A stretch of DNA of 64,000 bases, from NCBI GenBank assembly GCA_011634665.1, contig WAEK01000003.1, forward strand, positions 3,359,501-3,423,500, given 5' to 3'. The notes below the pieces were generated by a model. It saw only the letters and a program-made list of their open reading frames with translations. It ran no database searches and was not told the DNA's origin. A program made the translations under genes and the position numbers. Source of the stretch: Mortierella sp. BCC40632 (lineage: Eukaryota > Mortierellomycota > Mortierellomycetes > Mortierellales > Mortierellaceae). Shown piece by piece: positions 36,201-46,764 of the stretch. The first letter of the stretch is position 1; the number at the start of each line of letters is the position of its first letter.

Positions 36201-36399
36201 CAACCAACTCGCCTATCGCTAAGGAGCCACTTCCTGCACCCATCGCTGAGAATGTACTGAAGACGTCGGGTGAGCCATTGCCAAAGGCTAAGAACGTCAC
36301 TCCCGTCTACGCAGGGCGAGGTGAATGTCGAGGCATAAAAAAAGAATCCAAAAAAGAGAAAAATAGCAATGCACATTAATGGTCGTTGAGGCTCAAAAG

Positions 36400-36430
<31 letters not shown>

Positions 36431-37761
36431 GCAGGCAGAAAGCGACAGTCATTGGACTGCCCTGTCTCTTGCGCCCCTGATTCACACTCTACCATGCTCT
36501 CCGACAGATGCAGCTTTTTGGCGATAGTGCTTAGATTAGGACCTAGAGAGATACGTGCGAAATACATGAGAGGAAGGAGACAGGTCAGCATCGGGCTTTG
36601 AGGGAAAGGGACGAGTTCAAACGCAGGAAGGATGGAATGCAGAATGGCGCAGAACACCACGTGAACTGCATGATTGAGTGGGGATCGCGAGAGAGAAGAG
36701 CACTCGTTCCGTTGGGAGATGCATCCTCTGTCCCTCTCCCACACTCTACCATCACCTCTTGATTGTCAGCCCAAAGAAGACAACTCACAGAAAAAGTCTG
36801 AAGCAGCGACGCCTACGAATCCAAAGAGGAAGAACATCCAAAGACCCTATGCAAGCATTTCAAGAAAGTGCACATAAATCAAATCGAGGCAGCAATAAAT
36901 AGAAACCGTTAGAGGTTAATCACTCATTGCTCCAAACTTTCCGACTCAACCTCATCGGACCAAGCTTTCTCCTGACTTCCTTCTCGCCGTCCACCCTTGG
37001 TCAGTGCACAACAAAACAAGCCCGCATGCAGGGATCTTAGCAACCCTATGCATCAGGGCGTCCAAGGGTCGTAGGCAGGAATTTTAGGCCTTCCCCCTCG
37101 TCCCGCCCCAACACCGTGCCCCTCGACGCGAGGGGTGGGGGATGGGGAGAAAGAGAAGGAGAGAGAGAGAAAGAAAAGAAAGAAAGAGAAAAAGATGGAG
37201 GCAAGGGAGCAAACAAACAGACCCATTTCCACCTTACCAGCAGTGTGACAGCAAGTGGAGGTATGCTGCCCAAGTCGCAAAAGTAAAAATGGAGATAGTT
37301 GATCAGGCCTGCAGGGTAGCTGCCACAGTTTTCTTTGACGAAGGCACAGCGGTCTGGGTGCGACCATACTTTTTCACACTAAGAAAGCACACGATTATCG
37401 GCCCATTCCGTCAGCACGGATACGATACAGAGAAGGTTAGTTTATGCTGCGTACGAGAAAAAGTGAGCAGAAGGTACAATTATGCATGTTGGGTCAGTGA
37501 GACCGCTGCGATGATGAAAAAAAAAGACGACGGTGTAGTCGCGCGTCATGGAGCGAATGTGGTTCCACCCTTTAGATCGTCTTCGGGATCAAGACTTCGT
37601 TTTGAAAGCCACGAAGGGGCGAATGAAGATAATGGGTGGGCGGGGATTGAACCGGACAAGGAGGAATCGCGTAAGTAATGCTTTGGCCAGAGCGTGGTGA
37701 TGGCCTGGGTAAAGATAAAAACCGTGAGGACCAAGTAAAATGGCCGTGCTCCGATGGCCAT
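33213..37761 (-). CDS. Cation/Ca2+ exchanger of the NCLX/CCX type (CaCA superfamily)
   Basis: Membrane antiporter exporting Ca2+ (or another cation) for Na+, K+ or H+, probably on an organelle. Ten exons are solid: 37378-37238, 36846-36789, 36542-36493, 36306-36201, 36016-35645, 35485-35205, 35089-34321, 34169-33919, 33779-33683, 33496-33213 (802 aa). Alpha-1 repeat: GVTFLAFGNGSPDVFST, preceded by SDFFCPNLSTIAKKLHLS. Alpha-2 repeat: GLTIFAMGNSLGDLVANI followed by GFPRMAFSACFGGPLL. GNGxPD plus GNSxGD is the NCLX/CCX pairing, not NCX. The loop between the halves (exons 6-8) is acidic and Ser-rich. Exon 37378 encodes a lumenal Cys-rich segment (DRCAFVKENC) like the NCLX N-terminus. A signal-peptide-like ATG frame at 37761 (MAIGARPFYLVLTVFIFTQA) is the probable first exon, but no canonical donor joins it in phase; a 28-nt microexon at 37505-37478 may intervene. 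Confidence 0.88.
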
Positions 37762-37833
37762 GGTGCACACGAGAATTAAAGAAAGAAAGAAAAAAAAGGC
37801 GGAGTAGGACTTGGCAAAGTTGGTTGGTCGTCG

Positions 37834-37834
<1 letters not shown>

Positions 37835-37892
<58 letters not shown>
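37835..37892. repeat. (AG)n microsatellite, about 58 bp
   Basis: Longest dinucleotide tract in the window. It lies 75 bp upstream of the putative exchanger start codon and reads CT on that gene's sense strand. Confidence 0.95.
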
Positions 37893-37894
<2 letters not shown>

Positions 37895-38660
37895 AAAACA
37901 AAAAGGGGGGGGAAAGCAGATGGTTATCAAGACACAGGAATGATTCAGGGCCAGACGCTCTTTTGGGTGAGTGGAGTAGTGGAGTGGGCGCAGAGACAGC
38001 GCAGGATCCCAAGTTGGGATGTGTCGAGGCGTGGTAACTGGGATCAAGGGACGAAGGAGAGTCTACGGAGAAGAATACAGTGGCTGTGCGAGAGGATGGG
38101 GAATGGAGGAGCAGGTGGGGGCAACGATGGGGCGGATAATGAACCGGGCAACGATAACGGAAATGATTTGAATGGAAAAGATGGAACGGGAATGAATGAC
38201 GAGATAAAAGACGACCGGCAGCAGAGAGAACGTGCGCGTGAGGGATGGGGATAGGTGGAGGGGAGAGGGGAAAAAGAGGAGCGTAGGAGCATAGAGGAAA
38301 TAAGAGAGAGAGAGATAAAGTTTTAGAAAGGAGAGGGAAAAGGAAGAGAGAAGATTATTTGAAAAAAGAGAGAGAGAAGAGAGAAGAGAGAAGAGAGAAG
38401 AGAATGAGTCGGTGGACAGATGGGTCGATGGATGGATGGATGGATAGATGACGACCCGATGGATGACAAAGAAGGATGGAATCGAAAAAAGGAAAAGAAG
38501 GAACAAAAAAAAACACACACACACACAAAAAAAAGCAAAAAAAGGTGAGAATGGGAAAAGGGAAACCGGGGAAAAAGCATAACGTGGAACGACGAGAAAC
38601 ACCAAAAGGGTCGCGCGGGAGTTTATGGGCAGAGCTGACATCAGAAAGCCCTGTTTCGTT

Positions 38661-38730
38661 TGCTTGGCCTGTTTGGTCTGCTTGGACCTGCTTGGGTCTG
38701 CTTGGACCTGCTTGGACCTGCTTCTTGGGC
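38661..38730. repeat. Tandem 10-bp repeat, about seven units
   Basis: Consensus CTTGGACCTG, with variants such as CTTGGGTCTG. Three units are identical and the rest degenerate. It is not within a gene. Confidence 0.85.
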
Positions 38731-39320
38731 CAACTCTTTGACCTTGGCTCGGTCTGGGCATATACAAAAAAATAATATCTAACAGCCGCTTGCCTTGGTC
38801 GCACGAGCTCTCAGGGCCCGCCCAACGCCGCATCTGCACGCTGGCCAAGAATCGACCGACAAAAACCGGTCTTTTGGGCCTTTGGGCCACGGGGCCACTC
38901 TCTATCTCCACTCCACTCCCTCCTCCCCCCTGCCCATTTACTCACACTCCTCCTCTTTCTTCTCTTCCCTTTCCCGCCTCTACCTTGTCTCCATCCCCGT
39001 CAAAGAGGCACTACCTCATGAGTCCCAGCTAAAAAGACCTCTTTTTTTTCTCTCTCGCAACTGACAGTGTTCAGCTACTCCTCTGTCATTCGCCCATTGT
39101 TTGGTGTTTGGTCACACTCAGTCAGTTGGTCAGCCAGACACAGAACTCGGACCTCGCACATTTGCTTCATTACACATGCATACCCAGATTTCTAGCAAAA
39201 GGGGAGGTGAGGTCTTTCTTCTTCTATCTAGCCAAAAATAAGCTTTCGCATCATTACCCAACATCGCGTATTTCTTTTCTGTGGGCATGAGAAAGGAGGC
39301 GCTTGGTCCTCTAGTTCATT

Positions 39321-42300
39321 CTATGGATTCATGCTAGCCATTTTCTTGGCGTGCTGGTTGCGTCGGTTATGATTGGCTTTGGACGACTTTTGACGCTCAC
39401 TCACAGCCCGCTCACGCACCGTGTCTCCGCCACCACTGTTACTATTACCACCGGTCTTAGGAGACTGAGCCTTGGACCCTGACTGCTGACCCTGACCCTG
39501 TGGACGACTTCCGTGTTGTTGGTTCTGGTGCTTTGGCTGCTGTTGAGAGCGAGGCGACTGAGGTTTCTTTTGAGATGGCGATGCGGTCTTGGCGGGGCGA
39601 TCATGTGGACTAGAGGTATGACCTTCTTTCTCTGCAGCGGGGTGCCGTCCACCACGACGCTTGTCCACTTGTTCTCCCCGCTCAATCGTCGTCTGCTCAC
39701 CCTTGAACTCGTACTTTTGAGCGATCCTGTCTTTCTTGGGCTGTCCGTATTAAAGAGAGGAAGAAAGAAGATCGTTGGTTATGACAAGAAAAACATGAAC
39801 CAAGATGGTTTCTCTCCCGATGATCACTGCATTGCGTATCGAACAAAGAACGAACGAATAGGAGACAGAGCGTGTACAAGAATAGATACGTAAACAAATA
39901 ATAATAATAATAACCATAATAATATAAGACTTACGTTTCGGCCAAACATAATCGCCCATCCCTCTAGTTGTTCGTCGCTCATCTTTGTCAAGTTTCGAAG
40001 GTGCTGACGCTTCTTGGACTGACGCGCATCTCTGGATCGGTTAAAGACATCCTTTTCGCTCATGTAGGTTGTAATAAGAACCTCTTCATGTTCCACGGAA
40101 GGGTCGACCTGCGAGAATAAAGAAAGAAAGATAAAAGGTCAGATTGCCTGGACCGAATAGAATAAAGAAGTAACCAATAGAATCTTTGTGTGCTTACAGC
40201 TGCTGACGTCTTGGTGTTGTTCGAAGGGGTTTCGTCCGCATTGGCATCAATGTCGTCGACCAGTCTAAAGTCTGTTACTGGGTTATTCACTCCCACAGAA
40301 TCGTAGGTGTCGTCGTACTCATCATCGTACATTGAGTCGACTGCTTGAAGAATTGCACCCTTTTGTGCTGTAACAAATGACTTGTCGTCCAAAATGTCCT
40401 CAACCTCCTCAGGCCTATAAACATTTTCAGATTTTTTTTAAAATTTAACAAACAAAAAAAAAAAAGGGCGCAATACTTCTATTAGCCGCCGGAGCAAACT
40501 GCTTACTGTCCCCCCTAACTCTTACATGGCCACATGAATATAGAGTTAAATAACAGGGTGTTGACTTACGTCTTCTTTCCATGTAGCACCTTAGATTTGT
40601 CTAGAAGCTTTCCAGAAAACACATCAAATTCGTCTCCGTCAAAGATGTTTTTGCGGGATGACAGTAGATCTTGTTCCTGGGGTGTACTTGAATGCTGAGC
40701 ATGAATCACCGCGGTCTCGACCTGATGCGGAGGCGCTCTAGATTATTATAAAGTTCAGTCAAACCAGAGCTTGATAAGCATCGACATACCAAAGGAGGCA
40801 AGTTTTCTTTGCAGACTGTCATTCATGTTACCTCGGCGTGGAACGATCCATTGTGATCAGATGACTTGGAAGGTTCTCTTCCAACAGGCGCATGGTGGTC
40901 ACCTCTGGATCATCATTGAACTCGATCAGACAAGCCTCTAAAAAGCCATCCGCCCAATCCGGGAATAGATCCTGCAACTGAGAAATTAAAATAGTTCGTT
41001 TAAGGTAATCCTCCTCCTGGTCCAAAGTCATGGGCGCGACTGTTATCCGTGGGAGACTCGTGTCCGAAATAGTGGCTGAGGAGGATCGCTCCTTACCCTG
41101 GTTCATGTACATGTCGGACATTTCCCTAGCCATCTTTTCAGACTTGCGCATGTCGTGCTCATAGATAAATGTTTTTGTTGCCGTGTTGAACTGACGGAGT
41201 CCGCTCATAGTCACAACCCAGTAGTTCATTCGATCGTTCTCGCCATTAAATGACTCGACGATCATATCAGCAAGCTTTTCTGAAATACTGAACTGGATCT
41301 CAAGATCAAGAATGAAGGGTGCATCGTACATGGGGACAGATTCCTCGTGTAATGACGACTGCTCAAAGAGAACACGGCAAAGTCCATCTGTGAGCGCTGC
41401 AGTCGTGGCTTCATCCAGAGCCATTTTCCTTGCTTCACCCAAAGAGGCGCTTTCCGTGAGAGCCTCTTGATGCAACTTGTAGATCCCGTTAAAGATGTTG
41501 TTGACAATCGAAAGCATCCTTATCCTCAAATACTCTAACACAGTCTGCGACTTGAACTCTGCGACCGCAGTACTACTGAGAAGGGTTTTGCTGAGGCTAG
41601 GAAGGGTATAGTTGTAGCAGTCGGAGAGACTCTGCAAGAACAAAGGATGCTGGCACAATTCCTGAGCCAAACGTGGACTGGCTGCCGCAAGCGCGTCCAT
41701 GGAATAAGCGATATCGACCAGAGCACAGGCATATTGCATCGAATGCTCAACTTGTTCACGGTCAGGCTCGTAAAAACCAGGCTCGGGTGAAATAGCTGGA
41801 GAGATACCTTTGCCCTTGCCTTTGCCTTTACCCTTGCCAGCGCCTCCACCGACGCGACTCTCTAGCTTCTTTTGGACTTTGCGAATAACCTGGACAACGG
41901 TTCCTGTGGAAGTTCTGAACTCCATGACGAGACTGGGCACACTCTGCAAGATAGCTCCAACCACCTTGGCAACACCATCAGGATCAGATGCGCCGTAGAT
42001 TCCGGCATAATCCATGAGAACCGAGATTGAAACCAGTCCCTGGTCCAGCAAGGCTTCACCAGGGTCGGCATTCTCCTGATCAGCGATCTGTGAGTGCTGT
42101 TGGCGCCACTTCCGAGTTTGATTCTGTGCCTCTGGGCTGGCGATCGATTCAGAGATCCGACGATAAATCATGAAGACTCGACGGACAACCTGCTCCAGAG
42201 CCTTAATCCAACTGTCATGCTTGTTCGCACGAAAGCCCGCATATTCGCCCAAGAAAGCATTCAGAAATCTGGAGAGATCATCGTTTTGGAGGATCTCGGA

Positions 42301-42441
42301 CCAAAAAGCGTTGAGGTTGGACCTGAGGATCCGACTCAGACTAAAGTTCCAGAGATCAACTGCGTTCGAAAAATCGGCTTCTGAAAGAGACGGCTCTGTC
42401 AGCGGCGTGACGAAGGGAAGGACTGAAAGCTTGGAAGGCAT
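39321..42441 (-). CDS. CUE-domain protein, ASCC2 / yeast Cue3 (Rqt3) homologue
   Basis: Predicted ubiquitin-binding subunit of the ASCC/RQT complex, which splits stalled, ubiquitinated ribosomes. Five exons: 42441-40832, 40737-40570, 40414-40198, 40108-39935, 39740-39321, giving 862 aa (human ASCC2 has 757). Exon 1 encodes the large helical N-terminal region and the CUE domain (about 484-527: ISQLQDLFPDWADGFLEACL, then TTMRLLEENLP); the LFP and LL ubiquitin-contact positions are kept. A Gly-Lys repeat (GKGKGKGKGKG) interrupts the helical region near residue 208. Then come NIFDGDEFDVFSGKLLDKSK, the acidic DDEYDDTYDSVG and a basic Gln-rich tail ending in KANHNRRNQHAKKMASMNP, all features of ASCC2. 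The start codon lies 509 bp from that of TAF13 on the opposite strand. Confidence 0.93.
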
Positions 42442-42527
42442 AGAGAGAATAGGTCAAAGAAAGTAAAGGAGGTGAAAGGGAGTGTTGAAGAGACGCGAAC
42501 GACTGGGTGGAGGGTGTAAGACCTGAG

Positions 42528-42562
<35 letters not shown>

Positions 42563-42950
42563 CGAGGATCAGTCACCAATGGGCTTATGGGAGTGGTGAA
42601 GAACGCGGATGAGACTGCGTCCGAGAATGAAGAAGAAAGAGAAATTACTAGGGGTTGGGTTGGATAGTCTACGTTTGGATGGTGAAAAGAAAAATGAGAA
42701 AGAGAGCGAATAACGGTTGCGATGAGTAGAAGTAAAAAAAAAGAGCGAGTGCATGCGAGACAGAGGCGGGACCCATTGGAGCAGCTCCTCTGGCCTTCTG
42801 CGGCCGTTGTTCGCGCCCAGAAACCGCAGTATCCTTTCAGAAGGTGGCTTGGCTTTCCTCAAGGGCCCAAGACCAGCGGGGAGAGAATCTGGGTTCTCAT
42901 TGCTGCTCATTCGACCATCTTCACAGGTTGTCAGCCCATAAACAGCACGC
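42442..42950. promoter_or_regulatory. Divergent promoter region between CUE gene and TAF13
   Basis: 509 bp separate the two start codons. An A31 run at 42528-42558 may exclude nucleosomes and help both directions. No canonical TATA element was seen. Confidence 0.5.
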
Positions 42951-43657
42951 ATGTCCAGCACAGGTCCACCGACTCAGCAACAAGGCGCAGTCAGTACTCC
43001 TGCGGCCGCCAGCCAAAGTCCAAGCCCTGCAGTTACACTCCGGAAACCAGGAAGTGCGCCCCTTGGACGACCACCGGGATCCACCAATGAACCTCGCAAC
43101 AAGAGAAAGAAATATGTCTTTTCCAAAGAATGTAATCCCAACTTTTCCAACAGTCCAGGCACTCTCTAATGTTTCTCAAAACTGTGGAGAGCTTACAGTC
43201 CCTAACGTCAGGCTGGATCCTCTTCCTTGTGATTTGCTTTCTCTTTTAGTGAAGCAGCTGATGTATGGGTTTGGCGATGTGCCAAATCCCTCTAATGATG
43301 CTGTCGGAGTGTTAGAGGAAATGCTTATCGAGTATCTCACGGATGCTGTAAGTGGACTTGCCATCAAACTCGACTATTGCCATACCTTTTCGCTCTCCTT
43401 CCAACAACACTCTACTACTTGACAACTCATGCCTTATCCCAAACTTCCTATAGTGCCTCCAAGCCGCTGTGGTATCTGATAAGCGAGGAAAGGTTACTGT
43501 AGAAGACTTCAAGTTTGTCTTGCGTAAAGACGCCAAAAAGCGCTCTCGAGTGGACGAACTGCTTTACATGAACGAGGACATCCGACGCGCCAAGAAAATT
43601 GCTGACATTCCAGAACTCGACAACAATAAGGGTGGCTCTAAAGATGCCTCACTTTAA
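42951..43657 (+). CDS. TAF13: TFIID subunit 13 (histone-fold TAF)
   Basis: Component of general transcription factor TFIID, pairing with TAF11 through a histone fold. Exons 42951-43131, 43250-43347 and 43454-43657 give 160 aa (human 124, yeast 167). A disordered N-terminus rich in Ser, Pro and Gln with a basic NKRKK patch leads into FSKELKQLMYGFGDVPNPSN, the family's first helix, then VGVLEEMLIEYLTDACLQAA and GKVTVEDFKFVLRKDAKK and a helix LLYMNEDIRRAKKIAD. Splicing at GAA T|GTAATC restores the invariant segment SKELKQLMYG. The start at 42951 is an ATG with no other in-frame Met before the fold. Short and compact, with no anomalies. Confidence 0.96.
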
Positions 43658-43961
43658 TGATTTCACTGAATGACGCCTCACTCTATTGAGCTACAGTAAC
43701 CTCTAGCCCCTTCATATGGCACATACACTCTCTCTCCGTATGGGAAGTTAAGAAGAGAGTGATTGCCTGTAGCCCAATCTCGTGCTGCCTCGAGATTGAT
43801 GTGCACTGTATCATTACCTTTATGTTGTACTTTACCATAGTTCCTGATTCTTAATTTGCTCCGCAATACAATGTTGACCCAATTCTTTGCTATTTTATTT
43901 ACATACTATTTTGCATAAATCATGTGGTGGTATCTTATGGTATCTTAGTTTTTTTTTTTTT
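43658..43961. other. Convergent 3' interval between TAF13 and the unknown gene
   Basis: 304 bp with a T14 run near 43949-43962. Nothing else is visible. Confidence 0.6.
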
Positions 43962-45417
43962 TCACCTACGATTGGTGAACACCCACGGGGCATTGACAAC
44001 CGAGATGATCACAATCGTATTCCTGGTCAGCTCCTCCGGCAAGTTCCTGTATGTAGCCTGAACTGTTCTTGCCACTTTTCCTGTTGGGACCCAAATATGA
44101 AGAATCTGCTTAAAGAAACGCTCTTCAACTACGTTCTTAGTCGAAGCCAAGACACCCGAGAGTTTCTTCCAGAGCAGCTTTCGACAATCCGCCCGACGGT
44201 AGGCTCCCTTGAACGCAAACGCCCTCGTCACAGACACTCCGACGTGCAACCGAGGCGATAGGTTCGGGAGGGCGACCGAGTAATCCGTAATGGGCTGGTA
44301 CGCAAACATGTACCGGATCTCCATCTCGGTCTTGGCCAAGGTGGCACCAAGACATCGGTGCAACATCTCGCACGAAAGAACCTCGGACAACAAGGAGCTT
44401 CCACCTGCATTGGGAGAGTGCAGCATTCTCAATGCATCGGGCGACCAGTCCATGTCATCAAAGCAGGTTCCTCGAGGGATATTAGTGTTAATGATCACAC
44501 AAGCGGGACGAGACCGGGTCCAAAGGCCTGTCGCCAGCTCGGAGATCGACATAGGGGAGATGTAAAAGGCCATGGTTGACATATCCTCAAAGACGCGAGG
44601 GGTCCTTCCAAATTCGATCATCAACTCTTCATCACTCATCTGGTCCAGGGAGGCATCCGAAGGCCAATTAAGATCAGGCTCGGTCGCGCTGTCATCACTA
44701 TCGCTAGAAGCACTGAAGTAGCTCTCTCCAAACCAGTCATTCATAGACTCGACATGAGGGTAGAGCTCTATCAGGTCGATTGAACTTGTCTCGTTCTCAT
44801 TACACCAGGATGAATGTCGCCGTGCACGTTTCCGTCGAGATATTGTGGCCTTGGGAGTAAATGGAGCACGACTGTAAAAAGGCGCGCAAGGTCTTGTATT
44901 CGATGGAGCTACTTTCTCGCAATTTACGCTGCTTCTTGATATTGGACGAGAAGCTATTAAAGTCTGGCTGTTCTCCTGACTCCTCTCCCGGATAGGGTTC
45001 AAACCATTCTGGAAGTCGCTGCTGAAGAAGATTGCACTGGAGACTGCTTGAGGAAGCCGAAGCAGCTGAAGTAACCGCTCGCGCGGAAGCTCCAGAGTCT
45101 GCAAGGCTGACCTGAGAGACGACATGGTGGTTATCGTAGGAGGCAGGATCGACATTTCTGTCACAATCCTGCGGCGATGTGGAGCATTTTGAAACGACAA
45201 CAAAGGCGGCTCGAGAAGCAGAAGCGCTCTCGGTGGTAGATGAAGTATAAACCGGTGAGGAAGAAGATACTGAAACGCTCGAGGTTGCCTCAGGTGTAGT
45301 AGCAAAAGACTGCGTCAACGTAGCCGGGTTCATGATCATATTGACTAGGGATGTCCGCGAGGCGCCAGTGCTGACGCCCGCATGAGTAGTTGATGAAACA
45401 GTGGATACTTGAGCCAT
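43962..45417 (-). CDS. Fungal protein of unknown function with conserved C-terminal domain (possible nuclease-like fold)
   Basis: I do not recognise a characterised family. The ATG at 45417 opens a Ser/Ala-rich region of about 165 residues ending near LPEWFEPYPGEESGEQPD. The frame then changes; the best single intron is 44927-44768 (donor GTAAAT, acceptor GATAG), giving exons 45417-44928 and 44767-43962 and 431 aa, though the acceptor lacks a good pyrimidine tract. The C-terminal 200 residues look folded: MSISELATGLWTRSRPACV, LLSEVLSCEMLHRCLGATLA, EIRYMFAYQPITDYSVAL, LHVGVSVTRAFAFKG, LLWKKLSGVLASTKNV and ERFFKQILHIWVP, ending NTIVIISVVNAPWVF. The order acidic residue, TDY, then GVxVTRA and a following Lys resembles a PD-(D/E)XK core, with Ser where a catalytic Glu would be. 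That reading is speculative. Confidence 0.75.
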
Positions 45418-46708
45418 GATTGGTGAAAGATGTGTGGATGAAATTGGCAAGGTCTATGGGACAGGAGTGGAGCGAGAAGTTTAGCGGGGAGAGGCACTGG
45501 AATGGAGATTGTGAGGAGGAGTGTCTTTTGGCGGAAACTCTGAGATATATAAAGCTATTGCCATAAGGTTGTCCGCAATTGACATTGCTGGAACGTCCGT
45601 GCATCGCTGACTGCGGCAGCAGCGACCAAACGTGACTCATGTCAAGGGGCTGAATCTGGAGGCGAAGCCTTACGAGTGCCTGCATCGTAGGCAACCAACG
45701 ACTGAACGTGCTCCTTGAGTGAGCACCAGAAAAGGAATATGAGTAAAAGTGTCCCTTAGGAAACAACACGGCGCGCTGTGTTGTGTCCCACTCGACCCAC
45801 CCCCGTCATTCTGCCATTGGTGCTCTGTGTCCACACTTTTTCCTGTCCTGCTGGCCGCTCTTGTTCCAACAAAGTCCCAGAGTTCTCCATTTTTTTTTTT
45901 TTTTTTTTTACTCCCCGCAAGCCCTGGTGCGACCATGTGCTTTAATTGTCATTGCGAAGGGTTCAGCATCTCGCTCCTCATCCGAAGTCATGGAAGGGAT
46001 AGATGTCTTCATCTGTCAAGCATCTTCTCTCTCAGAAATCCAATGTCAAGATGATGTTCACAACTTCAGACATGGTGCCCAATAAGATTACAATGAGTTC
46101 TGTAGGCTGAGTTCACCTTGGATAATAGTGTATCATGTGTCTCTCCTGAGCTCTAGGTGTTCGTCCCTTACCCTGCGGTAGCACTAGATTTGGCCCTGGT
46201 CCATTCGAATACTCTGGGAGCACATCAGCGGCGAAAGGTTATGGGAGTTCTTCTAGACCGCCTCTCGAACTAGCCATGGCGACAAGACTAAATGCCTTTC
46301 CTGACTGCGGCTGTTTCCACTACTAGGTGGTAATAGAGTATTATCAATTGGGGTTAATGTTGACCCAGGTAGATTGATCGACTCGAGTTCTCTTGAAGCA
46401 AAGCAGCATTCTCGCAAATCCATCCTATCCCTATCCCTTCTCGGTGTCTACACCTACGGTTCAACGCTCATCAGACTCCAAGTCCTTAATGATTTAATCC
46501 GCAGTCATGTCTCACAGTAGAACTGGGTCAATCAATGCTTTAGAAAGATGGAGCTGCCAAATGTCCCTAACCACCACTCTACGAGCCTTAGCAGAAGTAG
46601 AGGTGATGGCGGTTACTATGGAGATATTGGACTTGGGATATTTTCTCTAGATCCCTTCCTGTTGCCAATCCTCAGTCCACACCTCTCGCAACTCTTTATC
46701 TCGCTCTT

Positions 46709-46764
46709 TTCTTTTCTTTTCTTTTCTTTTCTTTTCTTTTCTTTTCTTTTCTTTTCTTTTCTTT
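46709..46764. repeat. (TTTTC)n pentanucleotide repeat
   Basis: About eleven perfect 5-bp units. Confidence 0.93.

Larger units (their letters stand above)
37762..39320. other. Intergenic region with GA repeat and decamer repeat
   Basis: It lies between the 5' end of the exchanger and the 3' end of the CUE gene. It holds (AG)29 at 37835-37892, (GATG)n near 38430-38450 and a 10-bp repeat at 38661-38730. Long open frames here are repeat artefacts. Confidence 0.55.

Noticed and set aside
37620..37660. tRNA B-box-like sequence on the minus strand (GGTTCAATCCC)
   Set aside because: Flanking bases do not pair into T-arm or acceptor stems and no A-box lies at the right distance.
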